Shown here: positions 34,971-43,910 of the stretch, piece after piece
How positions within the stretch are numbered: the first letter of the stretch is position 1
Layout of the letters: each line of letters starts with the position of its first letter
Origin: an uncultured Spirochaetaceae bacterium
GTDB lineage: Bacteria > Spirochaetota > Spirochaetia > Sphaerochaetales > Sphaerochaetaceae
Length of the DNA: 49,933 nt
Assembly: GCA_944392985.1 (NCBI GenBank)
Contig: CALXYL010000016.1
Span: 1-49,933 of the forward strand
Direction of reading: 5' to 3'
Translations under genes and position numbers: made by a program
Notes under the pieces: model-generated
What the model was told of the DNA's origin: nothing
Database searches by the model: none
What the model saw: only the letters and a program-made list of their open reading frames with translations

Positions 34971-35747
34971 ATGATCGAAGAACTGGCAGAAAGGTTTTCA
35001 TCGCTTGGGATGGTACAGGCTGTGGCGTTATCAGGGTCGAGGACAAGCGCCATCAATGACAGCAGCTCAGACTGGGACATATACATCTACTCAGACAAAC
35101 GCGTTCCACCAGAGGAAAGAGGGACAATACTCAGGGATCTCTTCCCATCCGTCCGTGTGGACTGCTCTCCATTTGAGGAAGGAGATGAAGCGATTGGCAG
35201 TGACGGAATGGCCTACGATCTCATGTACAGGTCAACAGATTGGACGGAATGGCAGATCGATGATGTATGGAGAAAGCATAATGCCCGCATCGGTTATACG
35301 ACATGCTTCCTCTACAACATATCCACCTCAGAGATCCTGTCTGACAGAGACGGCTGGCTGGAATCCCTCAAGGATGAGCTCCATTCCCCATACCCCGAGA
35401 AGCTCAGGGAGAATATCGCGGAGAGGAATCTCGGCATCATAGATGGAAATGGGGAATCCACTTTCCTCAGACAGGCAGAGCTTGCATATGAAAGGGATGA
35501 TCTCGTCAGCCAGAACCATAGGCTATCTGCAATCATCGCCTCATACTTCGATGCAGTGTTCGCATGGAACAGCGTCCTCCATCCCGGGGAGAAGAAGCTG
35601 CAGCGCTATGCACATCTCCTGTGCCAGTCACTGCCGGAAGGCTTTGATGAGGATATCGAAGCATCTGTCGCCTCAATAGGTACAGAGGATTACATCCCTT
35701 CCCTGCGGAAGATGGCAGACGATCTCAGGGCATTCCTCAGGAAATAG
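34971..35747 (+). CDS. Nucleotidyltransferase-fold protein (DUF4037-like)
   Basis: A 258-residue protein with the Pol-beta-type nucleotidyltransferase signature GSRTSAINDSSSDWDIYIYSD near residues 21-41 (GSx..DxD), then a helical C-terminal half (YERDDLVSQNHRLSAIIASYFDAVFAWN). Such proteins transfer nucleotides to small molecules or act as antitoxin-like enzymes; the substrate is unknown. A perfect TATAAT (34959-34964) ends six bases before the ATG, so the mRNA start would fall on the start codon. The AGGAGG further upstream is too far away to serve. It diverges from xdhA and overlaps the 3' end of the acetyltransferase gene. Confidence 0.75.
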   Translation: MIEELAERFSSLGMVQAVALSGSRTSAINDSSSDWDIYIYSDKRVPPEERGTILRDLFPSVRVDCSPFEEGDEAIGSDGMAYDLMYRSTDWTEWQIDDVWRKHNARIGYTTCFLYNISTSEILSDRDGWLESLKDELHSPYPEKLRENIAERNLGIIDGNGESTFLRQAELAYERDDLVSQNHRLSAIIASYFDAVFAWNSVLHPGEKKLQRYAHLLCQSLPEGFDEDIEASVASIGTEDYIPSLRKMADDLRAFLRK

Positions 35748-36300
35748 TCCTTACTGCCCTGGCAGGCACACCATAGGCAATTGTGCTGTCAGGTATATCA
35801 TGGGTAACGACGCTTCCTGCCCCGATGACAGCGTTGCGCCCGATCGTCACACCGGGATTGATGATGGCACCAGCCCCGATCCAGGCATTCTCACCTATCC
35901 TCACTGGAAGATTGTACTGCAGCCCCTTCATCCTGAGCTCTGGAGACAACGGATGGGATGCGGTCGCAATCGTCACATTCGGCCCTATCATGACATGATC
36001 CTCGATCACTATCGGGGCATCATCGACAAGCGTCAGACCGAAATTGGCATAGACGAAGCTGCCGACTGAAACCTTCATCCCTCCCCAGTTCGCGTAGAAC
36101 GGGGATTCAATGCAGACACTCTCACCGCAGGATGCAAGCATCCGCCGAAGCAGGGAATCCCGTTCGTTCTCGTTTCTCCTGTCGATCCTGTTGTACTCAT
36201 GGACAAGGGCGATACGCTCCCTCTGCACTTCCAGTAAAGATGGATCAGCGGGATCGTATATGACCCCGCTGTCCATTATGCTGTGGATATCCTCGCTCAT
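35737..36300 (-). CDS. Maltose/galactoside-type O-acetyltransferase
   Basis: A 187-residue left-handed beta-helix acetyltransferase of the Maa/LacA/NodL type. An N-terminal helical domain (LLEVQRERIALVHEYNRI) is followed by hexapeptide repeats (IVIEDHVMIGPNVTI, VRIGENAWIGAGAIINPGVTIGRNAVIGAGSVV), with the catalytic His in ATASHPL. It uses acetyl-CoA to acetylate sugars. It starts within the end of ygeY (overlap of four bases), so it is co-transcribed with the ygfK-ssnA-ygeY genes, an unusual companion for them. Confidence 0.9.
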   Translation of the reverse strand: MSEDIHSIMDSGVIYDPADPSLLEVQRERIALVHEYNRIDRRNENERDSLLRRMLASCGESVCIESPFYANWGGMKVSVGSFVYANFGLTLVDDAPIVIEDHVMIGPNVTIATASHPLSPELRMKGLQYNLPVRIGENAWIGAGAIINPGVTIGRNAVIGAGSVVTHDIPDSTIAYGVPARAVRTIS

Positions 36301-37514
36301 TCCTTCCCTTCAAGCACATACGGCAGAAGAGCATAGAACTTCGAGCAGATCACAAGATCCTCAACCCTGTTGATCTCATTCGGAGCATGTGCCTGTGCCT
36401 CATCGCCAGGGCCGAATCCTATTGCGGGGATCCCATGCCGCCCTGTCGTCGCAACAAGGTTAGTGGAGAACGTCCACTTGTCCACAACAGGCTTCCTTCC
36501 GAAGAGATCCTCATAGTCCTTGATGCCCGCCTGCACGAGAGGATGTGACTCATCGAGCTTCCATGTCGGGAAATACAGCTCCTGGGAATACTTCGTGCCG
36601 GTCCATGCGATCTTATCATAATCCGGCATCTCGACGATTATATCATCCACACTGTCTCCAGTTGCCTTAGAGACATACTCCTTCACCTGATTGATGGCAA
36701 GCTCGGCATCCTCGCCCCATGTCAGGCGGCGATCACAGTAGAGCATCGCGTAATCAGGGACGGCGCACTGCGATGGCCCCTTGACGTCGATCTGGGAAAC
36801 GGTGATCGTTCCCTTTCCGAGGAAGTTGTCATCATCTGGCTGGAGATCCTTGTTAAGCTGCTCGATCGCAAGCGCTGCGCGAGCCGCCTTGTATGCCGCG
36901 CTGACACCGCGCTCCGGAGCGGATCCATGGCAGGAGATACCCCTGAGTATGACCCTGATCTCCATCCTTCCCCTGTGACCGCGATAGAGACGGCAGCTGG
37001 TCGGCTCTGTGGAGACGATCATGTCAGGCTTGATCCCCTCTTCCTCGATCATGTATTTCCAGCACATGCCGTCGCAGTCCTCTTCCATTACGGTGAATGT
37101 GAAGTAGATGCTGTATTCTCCGCCATACCCGAGCTCCTTGAGGATGCGGCCTGCTGTGATCATCGAAGCTGCACCGCCCTTCTGGTCAGAACTGCCCCTT
37201 CCCTTCACAAGCCCATCCTCAATGGCGCCTGAGAACGGATCGAAATCCCAGTTCTTGAGGTTTCCGACCTCGACAGTATCGATATGTGCGTCGAATGCCA
37301 GCTTCTTCGGGCCATTGCCGACCCTGCCGACGACGGAGCCAAGTCCCTCGATGCGGACCTCATCGAATCCTGCTTCCTCGCAGAGCTTCACGATGAGGCG
37401 GCATACATCCTCCTCCTTGGAGCTGTAGCTCTTGGTCTTCACCAGCTTCGAAAGATTCTCTGCGGTGTAGTCCCTGTACTTCTCGCCGAGTTCGGCAATC
37501 CTGTCTCTTATCAT
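36297..37514 (-). CDS. ygeY: YgeY, selenium-metabolism-linked M20 hydrolase
   Basis: A 405-residue M20-family metallopeptidase-like hydrolase. Metal ligands are visible in FDAHIDTVEVG, GRGSSDQKGG, EEDCDGM, STEPTS and the C-terminal HAPNEIN. The YgeY subfamily co-occurs with SelD, SsnA and YgfK, and is implicated in anaerobic purine breakdown, probably hydrolysing an amide or ureido intermediate. ATG 37514 is chosen because AAGGAG lies six bases upstream; ATG 37520 is too close to it. It starts 11 bases after the ssnA stop. Confidence 0.94.
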   Translation of the reverse strand: MIRDRIAELGEKYRDYTAENLSKLVKTKSYSSKEEDVCRLIVKLCEEAGFDEVRIEGLGSVVGRVGNGPKKLAFDAHIDTVEVGNLKNWDFDPFSGAIEDGLVKGRGSSDQKGGAASMITAGRILKELGYGGEYSIYFTFTVMEEDCDGMCWKYMIEEEGIKPDMIVSTEPTSCRLYRGHRGRMEIRVILRGISCHGSAPERGVSAAYKAARAALAIEQLNKDLQPDDDNFLGKGTITVSQIDVKGPSQCAVPDYAMLYCDRRLTWGEDAELAINQVKEYVSKATGDSVDDIIVEMPDYDKIAWTGTKYSQELYFPTWKLDESHPLVQAGIKDYEDLFGRKPVVDKWTFSTNLVATTGRHGIPAIGFGPGDEAQAHAPNEINRVEDLVICSKFYALLPYVLEGKE

Positions 37515-37524
37515 AATCATCTCC

Positions 37525-38871
37525 TTATGCTTTGATCCTGTCCGCTCTTTCCCAGACCTCACCAGCCACCCGGCGGGCCTCCTGGAAGATCCGTTCCTCA
37601 TCAAGTTCCGTGAAATGCCTGTTCTCATATACAAGGCGCCCATTCACGATGGTCGACTCAACAGAGCCCGAGCACATGCCCCAGACAAAATGCCCGGCTG
37701 CATTCTCCATCTTCAGCGGTGTCGGCGCTTTGTAATCGAGTATTGCGAGATCCGCCTTGTATCCCTTCTCTACCCGCCCAAAGCGGTAACGGCCCCGGAA
37801 TGCCGACTCAAGCAGGCTGTTCCCTCTTGAGAGCGCCTCCAGGAAATCCTGCGGCCACCAAGGCCCACCAGCATCCTTATGCTTGAAGAACGCGATCTTC
37901 AGCTCCTCGAACATATTGCCGCCGCAGCCATCCGTTCCGATGACGAGCTTCTTCACCCTATCCAGATACGGGAAGTACCCGACGTGGTTGTTCATGTTGG
38001 AGCGTCCATTATGGGCTAGGAAGCATCCCCTCTCATTCAGAAGATCCACCTCCTTCCCGGAAAGAGCGACACCATGGACAAGGAGCGTGTTCTCACCAAG
38101 AAGAGAGAACCTGTCGAGCCGCGTCATTATGTCATCACCATGGGCATGATGGGACCAGACGCTGTCATACTTGTCCTCAGCTACATGGAGGTGCATTCCT
38201 CTTCCGGTCCTGTGGATAGCCTCCGACATCAGGGCAAGCGCCTCATCCGGGAGGGTGAAAGGAGCATGGCCTCCGATCATCGCCTCAACAAGGATATCAT
38301 TGCCGCCAGATGCCTTGGCATCGACTTCCTCAGCGAAGCGGATGTTCTCCTCAACGCCTTCCTCTGCTTCCTTCATGCCACCATTGCGGTCAGTCACCTC
38401 ATAGCATGTGACACCATGAAGGCCTACCTCCTCCATGCCTCTGGCAATCGCGGAGAGAGAGCCTTTTATGAACGACGGGGAAGCATGGTGATCAACGACA
38501 CCCGTTGTCCCCTGCCTGATTGCCTCCATGGAGCAGATAAGCGACGAGTAGTAGATCGCCTCCTCATCGAGGGCCCTGTCCAGTCTCCACCACCACTCCT
38601 TGAGGACCTGGATGAAATCAGTCTGGGGACCTGCGGAGATCAACATTCCACGGGACAGCCCTGAATAGTAATGATGATGGGCACAGACATTGCCGGGAAT
38701 GAGAATCCTTCCAGTGCCATCGATCGTTTTTGCCGCCGTTATCCCTTCCCCGGCCCCTTTGCCGGCCTTCTCGATCACGCTTCCGGTAATGACGACATCT
38801 GCATTCTCTGTCACGGAGAATGGAGGCATCGTCTCCATGATCGTGATGTTCTTTATGAGGATATCTGCCAT
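37525..38871 (-). CDS. ssnA: SsnA, amidohydrolase / putative aminohydrolase
   Basis: A 448-residue amidohydrolase of the cytosine/guanine deaminase type. Metal-binding residues are in NVCAHHHYYSGLSRG, the middle HLHVAED, LLVHGVALS and the late IGTDGCGGNMFEE. SsnA is part of the selenium-molybdenum hydroxylase gene set and is thought to open or deaminate a purine-derived ring. ATG 38871 lies directly after the ygfK stop (TGATATG), so the genes are coupled. The length matches E. coli SsnA (442). Confidence 0.93.
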   Translation of the reverse strand: MADILIKNITIMETMPPFSVTENADVVITGSVIEKAGKGAGEGITAAKTIDGTGRILIPGNVCAHHHYYSGLSRGMLISAGPQTDFIQVLKEWWWRLDRALDEEAIYYSSLICSMEAIRQGTTGVVDHHASPSFIKGSLSAIARGMEEVGLHGVTCYEVTDRNGGMKEAEEGVEENIRFAEEVDAKASGGNDILVEAMIGGHAPFTLPDEALALMSEAIHRTGRGMHLHVAEDKYDSVWSHHAHGDDIMTRLDRFSLLGENTLLVHGVALSGKEVDLLNERGCFLAHNGRSNMNNHVGYFPYLDRVKKLVIGTDGCGGNMFEELKIAFFKHKDAGGPWWPQDFLEALSRGNSLLESAFRGRYRFGRVEKGYKADLAILDYKAPTPLKMENAAGHFVWGMCSGSVESTIVNGRLVYENRHFTELDEERIFQEARRVAGEVWERADRIKA

Positions 38872-38872
38872 A

Positions 38873-41800
38873 TCACTCCTCCACAGTGCCAAGCAGGTAC
38901 GGATATGAGAGGAACACCTCCTCTATAATCGCCCTGATCTCATCCGGAACGTCAGCTTCAAGCGTGCCGTCCTTGCCTATCCTTCCTTCGATGATCCTGC
39001 CATCAAGCCTGATCGTCACCTCATCATTCTCAGCGATGAAGCCGCTGTTGCTGCTGCCGTCGAAATCCTCACGGAGCGAGAAGAGCGTGAACTTATCCTT
39101 ATACGGGCGTCCGGAATGGGGGCAGAAGGAGGCGCAGTTGCCGCATTCATTGCAGTATGCATCGACATGGAGTACCTGATAGGGATCCTCGAACAGCCCT
39201 GTTTCCCTCAGGTCGATTGCTACATTCGCCCTGTTCGGACAGACATCCACGCACTTCAGGCAGAGATAGGAGCACTCCATGCATCTGCTGGCTTCCGTGG
39301 CGGCAAATGCCTCATCGTTCACGTCCAAAGAAGGTGTGATGCGGCTCTTCTTCCCTGCAATGTCCTCGAAGAAGCAATCCTCAGCCTCCCTTAGCTCCTC
39401 ATCGCTTTCCGCATCCTCTTCCTCATCGTCCTCTTCATCATGGTGGTGATGATGGCCGCACTCGCACTCCTCGCCTTCTTCATGGTGATGACCGCAGCAG
39501 CACTCCTCCTCGTCCTCATCTTCCTCCACATAGGATTCATAGACCATGTCGATGGCCTTATCCACGGCATCGCGGGCTGAGGCCATGGCGCGGACAACGG
39601 TTGAAGGCCCTGTTGCCGCATCTCCGATGATGAATACGCCATCATCCTCACCTTTTCCGCAGGAAAGAGCTCCAAGCACAGCAGCATCAGCTTTCTCCCC
39701 GATAGCGGCGATGACGGAATCCACCTTGATGGTGGCAGTGCGTCCAGTGTCCACAGGGCGCCTGCGGCCTGAGGCATCCGCCTCTCCTAGCTCCATCTCC
39801 TTCACGCGGAGGATGCCGTCAGTGAAGTCATCAGGAGAGGAAAGGAACATGAAGCTGATTCCTTCAGCCTTCGCTTCCAGGTATTCCTCCCTATCGGCTG
39901 GCATCTCACTTTCAGTACGGCGGTAGACAACGGTCACGCTTTCGACTCCGGCCATCCTCTTGGCCATCCTCGCCGCATCCATTGCAGTATTCCCGCCGCC
40001 GATCACTGCAACATGCCTGCCAAGCTGGATATCATCGCCGCGCTTGGCCTTGAGGAGGAATGAGACAGCGCTCTCCACTGGGCCATTGCCGGAAATGCCA
40101 GGATCGTTCGACTTCTCTGCGCCGACTGAGATGAAGATATAGCCATAGCCATCTTCCTTCAGCTCCTTCACGGTCTTTTCCGTATTGAAGTGGAAATGGA
40201 CTCCTGACTTCTCGATGAAGGATACATCCTTGTCTATGACTGATGATGGGATGCGGAATTCAGGAATGGTGCTGCGCACGACTCCTCCCGCGCTTCCCGA
40301 ACGCTCGAATACGGAAGTATCGAATCCTGCGCGTGCAAGGAAGAGCGCAGCGGAAAGGCCCGCAGGTCCCGCTCCTATCACAGCGGCTTTGATATCCGCG
40401 CTCCCGTCTCCCTTGTCCCATATATCACGGAGGAACTCATCCATTCCCTTCTCCGCCGCAAGCCTCTTGATGCTCCTGATCTGCACCGGGCCTTCGTAAT
40501 CAAGGCGTGTGCAGTGGTTCTGGCACTGATGATCACAGATCCATCCGGTTATATTAGGCAATGCATTCTTCAGATAGATAAGGCCTATCGCCTCCGCCCA
40601 GCGTCCTTCACCTGCCAGCGCGATGTAATCAGGGATATCCTGATGTATCGGGCATGACTCGACACAAGGCGCGACAAAGCAGTCTGTCAAAGGCAGTGCA
40701 GAAGAGAGCTTCGCCCTGTATGGCTCGGGGCTTTCCTTCTGGAATGCCGGATCGCTGTCTGCACGTTCCACCAGCGCTCTGAGCAGGGATGTATCCACCT
40801 TTCCCATATCCCAGCCACTTCTTTCCCTGAGGATATCCGCGATCTGCTTCATGCGGGTGTACCCACCGGGATGGAGCATATCAGTCGCTATCGTGATCGG
40901 CCTTATTCCGGCATCGAAGATATCACCGGCATTCAACGCGCTCGCTCCGCCTGAATAGGAGATCGGAAGATTGCCATCGAATTCCTCTGAGAGCAGCAGC
41001 GCCAGGCGTATTGAAAGCGGAAAGAGCGCGCGGCCTGACATATACTTCTCGCTGCCTGGAAGCACTGTCCCATCATTTGCAGTCCCAAGTGTATTCGTCA
41101 GCTTGACTCCGAATCCCCTTCCCTCCGCTGCAGCGAGGGCCTTAAGGCGATGAAGCATCGGCAGAGCCGCCTCCAGCTTGAGATCATGTTCAAAGCTGAC
41201 GCGGTTAAGGACGATGTATCCGAATCCATGGCTGTCAAGGACACTGCGTACCTTATCATATCCAAGGAGCGTGGGATTCAGCTTCACGAAGGTATCGAAA
41301 TGCTTCTCCTTCAGCATGTATGTGCAGATTGCCTCGATCTCGTCAGGTGGACACCCATGCATTGTGGATATCGTCACTGATGGGGAGATACGAGGGGATA
41401 TCCTCTTCAGTTCAGAACGGATACGCAAAGCACTCTCCTCAAAGACCGTCCCCTCGAAGATATTGTCCTCAAGAAGTGATTCCGCCTCTGCAATGTAATC
41501 ATCAAAGAGATCGCCGGATGCATCGGAGATGGTATTGATGAATGTCTGCATCCTCTCCTGCTTGATGCCTTCCAGATTGTAGCCGACGGAAGCATTGAAT
41601 ATGAATGAGGGCTTCTCCTGGATCCTTCCTTTCATCGCGCCTTCAAGGATATGGAGGATGATCCATGCCTTGATGTACTCGTCAGCCGCCTTCTCAAGCG
41701 TGAACTCCGTCGACCACTCGACGTTGTACCCCTCATCACGGGCATCGATGCATGGTTTCTCGATCTCTAGCCTATCCATGATCTGAACAGTCTTGAGCTC

Positions 41801-42040
41801 AATGAAACGCGCACCTGAAAGATATGCCGCGATGATGTTCTGGGCAAGCTGCGTATGCGGTCCGGCTGCCGGCCCGACAGGAACGCTGCACTCCTGTAAG
41901 AACACCTTTGCCTTCTTCCTTCCCCTGTCCTCAAAGAAGAGGGAGGAATCGATGCCGAAGATCGACCCATGGTTCCTTAGCTCGCCTGCAATCCTCTCAA
42001 GAAGTCCCGAAAACGGCACTGGTCTCATCCTGTCTGACAT
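38873..42040 (-). CDS. ygfK: YgfK, putative selenate reductase/flavoprotein with a Cys/His/acidic insert
   Basis: A 1055-residue multidomain oxidoreductase. The N-terminal ~440 residues are a TIM-barrel-like part (SVPVGPAAGPHTQLAQN, STMHGCPPDEIEAI). A GltD-like Fe-S region follows (CVESCPIHQ, CDHQCQNHC), then two dinucleotide folds (VIGAGPAGLSAALFLARAG, VIGGGNTAMDAARMAKR), then a C-terminal ferredoxin part (CMECSYLCLKCVDVCPNRA, CNECGNCASFCP). Between the flavin and ferredoxin parts lies an unusual run (residues about 839-882): long Glu/Asp stretches around CCCGHHH (847-853) and CECGHHHHH (859-867). ATG 42040 follows GAAGGAG. It heads the ygfK-ssnA-ygeY-acetyltransferase operon. YgfK is required for anaerobic urate breakdown in some gut bacteria; its exact reaction is unsettled. 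Confidence 0.93.
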   Translation of the reverse strand: MSDRMRPVPFSGLLERIAGELRNHGSIFGIDSSLFFEDRGRKKAKVFLQECSVPVGPAAGPHTQLAQNIIAAYLSGARFIELKTVQIMDRLEIEKPCIDARDEGYNVEWSTEFTLEKAADEYIKAWIILHILEGAMKGRIQEKPSFIFNASVGYNLEGIKQERMQTFINTISDASGDLFDDYIAEAESLLEDNIFEGTVFEESALRIRSELKRISPRISPSVTISTMHGCPPDEIEAICTYMLKEKHFDTFVKLNPTLLGYDKVRSVLDSHGFGYIVLNRVSFEHDLKLEAALPMLHRLKALAAAEGRGFGVKLTNTLGTANDGTVLPGSEKYMSGRALFPLSIRLALLLSEEFDGNLPISYSGGASALNAGDIFDAGIRPITIATDMLHPGGYTRMKQIADILRERSGWDMGKVDTSLLRALVERADSDPAFQKESPEPYRAKLSSALPLTDCFVAPCVESCPIHQDIPDYIALAGEGRWAEAIGLIYLKNALPNITGWICDHQCQNHCTRLDYEGPVQIRSIKRLAAEKGMDEFLRDIWDKGDGSADIKAAVIGAGPAGLSAALFLARAGFDTSVFERSGSAGGVVRSTIPEFRIPSSVIDKDVSFIEKSGVHFHFNTEKTVKELKEDGYGYIFISVGAEKSNDPGISGNGPVESAVSFLLKAKRGDDIQLGRHVAVIGGGNTAMDAARMAKRMAGVESVTVVYRRTESEMPADREEYLEAKAEGISFMFLSSPDDFTDGILRVKEMELGEADASGRRRPVDTGRTATIKVDSVIAAIGEKADAAVLGALSCGKGEDDGVFIIGDAATGPSTVVRAMASARDAVDKAIDMVYESYVEEDEDEEECCCGHHHEEGEECECGHHHHHDEEDDEEEDAESDEELREAEDCFFEDIAGKKSRITPSLDVNDEAFAATEASRCMECSYLCLKCVDVCPNRANVAIDLRETGLFEDPYQVLHVDAYCNECGNCASFCPHSGRPYKDKFTLFSLREDFDGSSNSGFIAENDEVTIRLDGRIIEGRIGKDGTLEADVPDEIRAIIEEVFLSYPYLLGTVEE

Positions 42041-42061
42041 AAGCACTCCTTCTCAATTACG

Positions 42062-42089
42062 ATTCTACCTTATCAAAATGAGGTGTCAA
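42062..42089 (-). promoter_or_regulatory. ygfK operon promoter
   Basis: On the minus strand a perfect TTGACA (42084-42089), a 16-base spacer and TAGAAT (42062-42067) predict a start about 15 bases before the ATG. It is the strongest -35 in the window. The GTTGC-N5-GTTGC element lies ten bases further upstream. Confidence 0.65.
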
Positions 42090-42098
42090 CAAAATCAG

Positions 42099-42115
42099 TG
42101 CAACAGAATGCAACA
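42099..42115 (-). promoter_or_regulatory. Direct repeat TGTTGCA upstream of the ygfK promoter
   Basis: Two TGTTGCA copies spaced ten bases apart (42099-42105 and 42109-42115) form the 15-mer GTTGCATTCTGTTGC. The same element, with one change, lies upstream of the ygeW promoter. Its position suits an activator or repressor contacting RNA polymerase. Confidence 0.45.
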
Positions 42116-42302
42116 GCTGAATACCGCTATATCTCATTGTCCCAAAGAAAGATGACCACGGATTGCCGCGGATAACGGCAAGAATCCATGTCTGATTTTG
42201 CATTGTACAAAGCGGAAAATTACGGAAAAGAGCACACAATCCTCCATGTTCAGGGAGATTCCATCCCTTATCTATTCCCTCACACTCATGTACAATCATG
42301 GC

Positions 42303-42821
42303 ATGCAGCGAATAGGGATACTGACAGCGAGCGATGATGAACTTGAGCCCTTCCTGGAGACGATCGATACAGTAGAATGAGGAGAGAAGGCCCGCCTTCT
42401 GTTCCATCGAGGCTCCGCTTCAGGAAAGGATCTCATCCTCGCTTATAGCGATGCTGGAAAGGTGAATGCCTCGATCGCAGCGGAAGCAATGATCGAAGCG
42501 TACAACGTCGATGCGATTGTCAATGCAGGTACTGCTGGCGGCGTGGATCCATCGCTGAACGTGCTTGACACAGTCATTTCTGAAAGCCTCTTCTAGATGA
42601 GGGAGGAGATAAGAACGCGCTTCAATCCCCTTTCAGTAGATATGGAAAGCACGGCTATCGCACATGCATGCTACGCCAACAGCCTGCCATTCATCTGCAT
42701 ACGCACAATCACCGATACAGGCAGCCTCGATGGCCTTGGCAGCTTCGAGATGAATGTTGCAGCAGCTTCCAGACGAGCAGCAGAGATAACTATGGCTATA
42801 GTGAGGCTGATCAGGTCATGA
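42303..42821 (+). pseudogene. 5'-methylthioadenosine/SAH nucleosidase-like remnant
   Basis: One reading frame carries a recognisable MTA/SAH nucleosidase in pieces: MQRIGILTASDDELEPFLE, then after an in-frame TGA (42378-42380) DAIVNAGTAGGVDPSLNVLDTVIS, then after an in-frame TAG (42594-42596) SVDMESTAIAHACYANSLPFI. About 50 residues between the second and third pieces are missing. Two stops plus a deletion make it non-functional. TACAAT lies six bases before the ATG, the same leaderless pattern as several intact genes nearby. The active enzyme would have recycled by-products of SAM use. Confidence 0.75.
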
Positions 42822-42983
42822 GGATCCTCACATAGCGGAACCTCTCCATCAGTCATTTTCCAGAAGATACGTAATATCATTTTTGAATATATGAATTCTA
42901 TTCCGAAATAAGATGTATATATTTTTCATACTGAGCTATTCATAAGAAGGGAAAATGATGGTAGCATCACACAAATAAGGAAT

Positions 42984-43910
42984 ATGAAGGAGCATGCGTT
43001 GCCAGAGCAGATATCAATCCATGACATTGAGACAAGGAGCGTGCTGACCAAGTCCAATCTTCCAGTCGCTGATTACTCAGTCAATCCATACGTCGGATGC
43101 GCGCATGGCTGCAGATACTGCTATGCCTCCTTCATGAAGAGGTTCACGAATCATCCTGAGCCCTGGGGATCCTTTGTTGACGTCAAGCACTGGCCAGCGA
43201 TAAGGCATCCAGAGAGGTACAGGGACAAGGAGCTCTTCATCGGCTCGGTTACCGATCCGTACCAGCCTTGCGAGGAGATGTACAGGAGGACAAGGGCACT
43301 GCTGGAAGAGATGCAAGGAAGTGGATGCAGGATCAGCATCGCAACAAAATCCGATCTCGTGCTGCGTGATCTCGATCTTCTAAGGACATTTCCAGGAGCG
43401 CGCGTCTCCTTCTCGATCAACACTCTCAGTGAATCCTTCCGGAAGGAGATGGATGATGCGGTCTCAATCAAAAGGAGACTTGAGGCGATGAGGATACTCC
43501 ATAGCGAAGGCATAAGGACAACATGCTTCATCTCCCCCATCTTCCCGGGGATCACGGACGCAGAGGCAATAATCCTGGAGTCAAAGGACTGCTGCAATCT
43601 CATATGGCTTGAGAACCTGAACCTCCGCGGAGGATACAGAAAGACGATACTTGACTACATATCCTCAAAACATCCGGATCTTGTACCTCTTTATGAGGAT
43701 ATCTATGCCCATGGGGATCGCCGCTACTGGTATGAGCTCGACATGAGGATGCAGGACTTCACAGAGAAGGAAGGGCTTCCATACCTGAGGAATGACGACA
43801 CGATGAGAAGGCCATTCGAGGCGCCTCCTGTTGTCGTGAACTACTTCTTCCATGAGGAAGTAAGGAAATCAGCGAAGAAGGAGCACATCAGATCCTTCCA
43901 TGACGAATGA
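42984..43910 (+). CDS. SPL-family radical SAM protein
   Basis: A 308-residue radical SAM protein with the cluster motif C39-x3-C43-x2-C46 in VGCAHGCRYCYASF. The segment NPYVGCAHGCRYCYASFMKR followed by GSFVDVKHWP is typical of the Rv2578c/spore-photoproduct-lyase-like group. It also resembles the B member of the radical SAM mobile pair, but no A partner is present here. It uses SAM and a [4Fe-4S] cluster; the substrate is unknown. The region upstream (42870-42960) is markedly AT-rich compared with the rest of the window. Confidence 0.88.
   Translation: MKEHALPEQISIHDIETRSVLTKSNLPVADYSVNPYVGCAHGCRYCYASFMKRFTNHPEPWGSFVDVKHWPAIRHPERYRDKELFIGSVTDPYQPCEEMYRRTRALLEEMQGSGCRISIATKSDLVLRDLDLLRTFPGARVSFSINTLSESFRKEMDDAVSIKRRLEAMRILHSEGIRTTCFISPIFPGITDAEAIILESKDCCNLIWLENLNLRGGYRKTILDYISSKHPDLVPLYEDIYAHGDRRYWYELDMRMQDFTEKEGLPYLRNDDTMRRPFEAPPVVVNYFFHEEVRKSAKKEHIRSFHDE

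Noticed and set aside
42378-42380. In-frame TGA in the nucleosidase remnant as a possible selenocysteine codon, given selD nearby
   Set aside because: The position is not a conserved cysteine in the family, the frame also has a TAG and a deletion of about 50 residues, and no Sec machinery is visible. Decay is the simpler reading.
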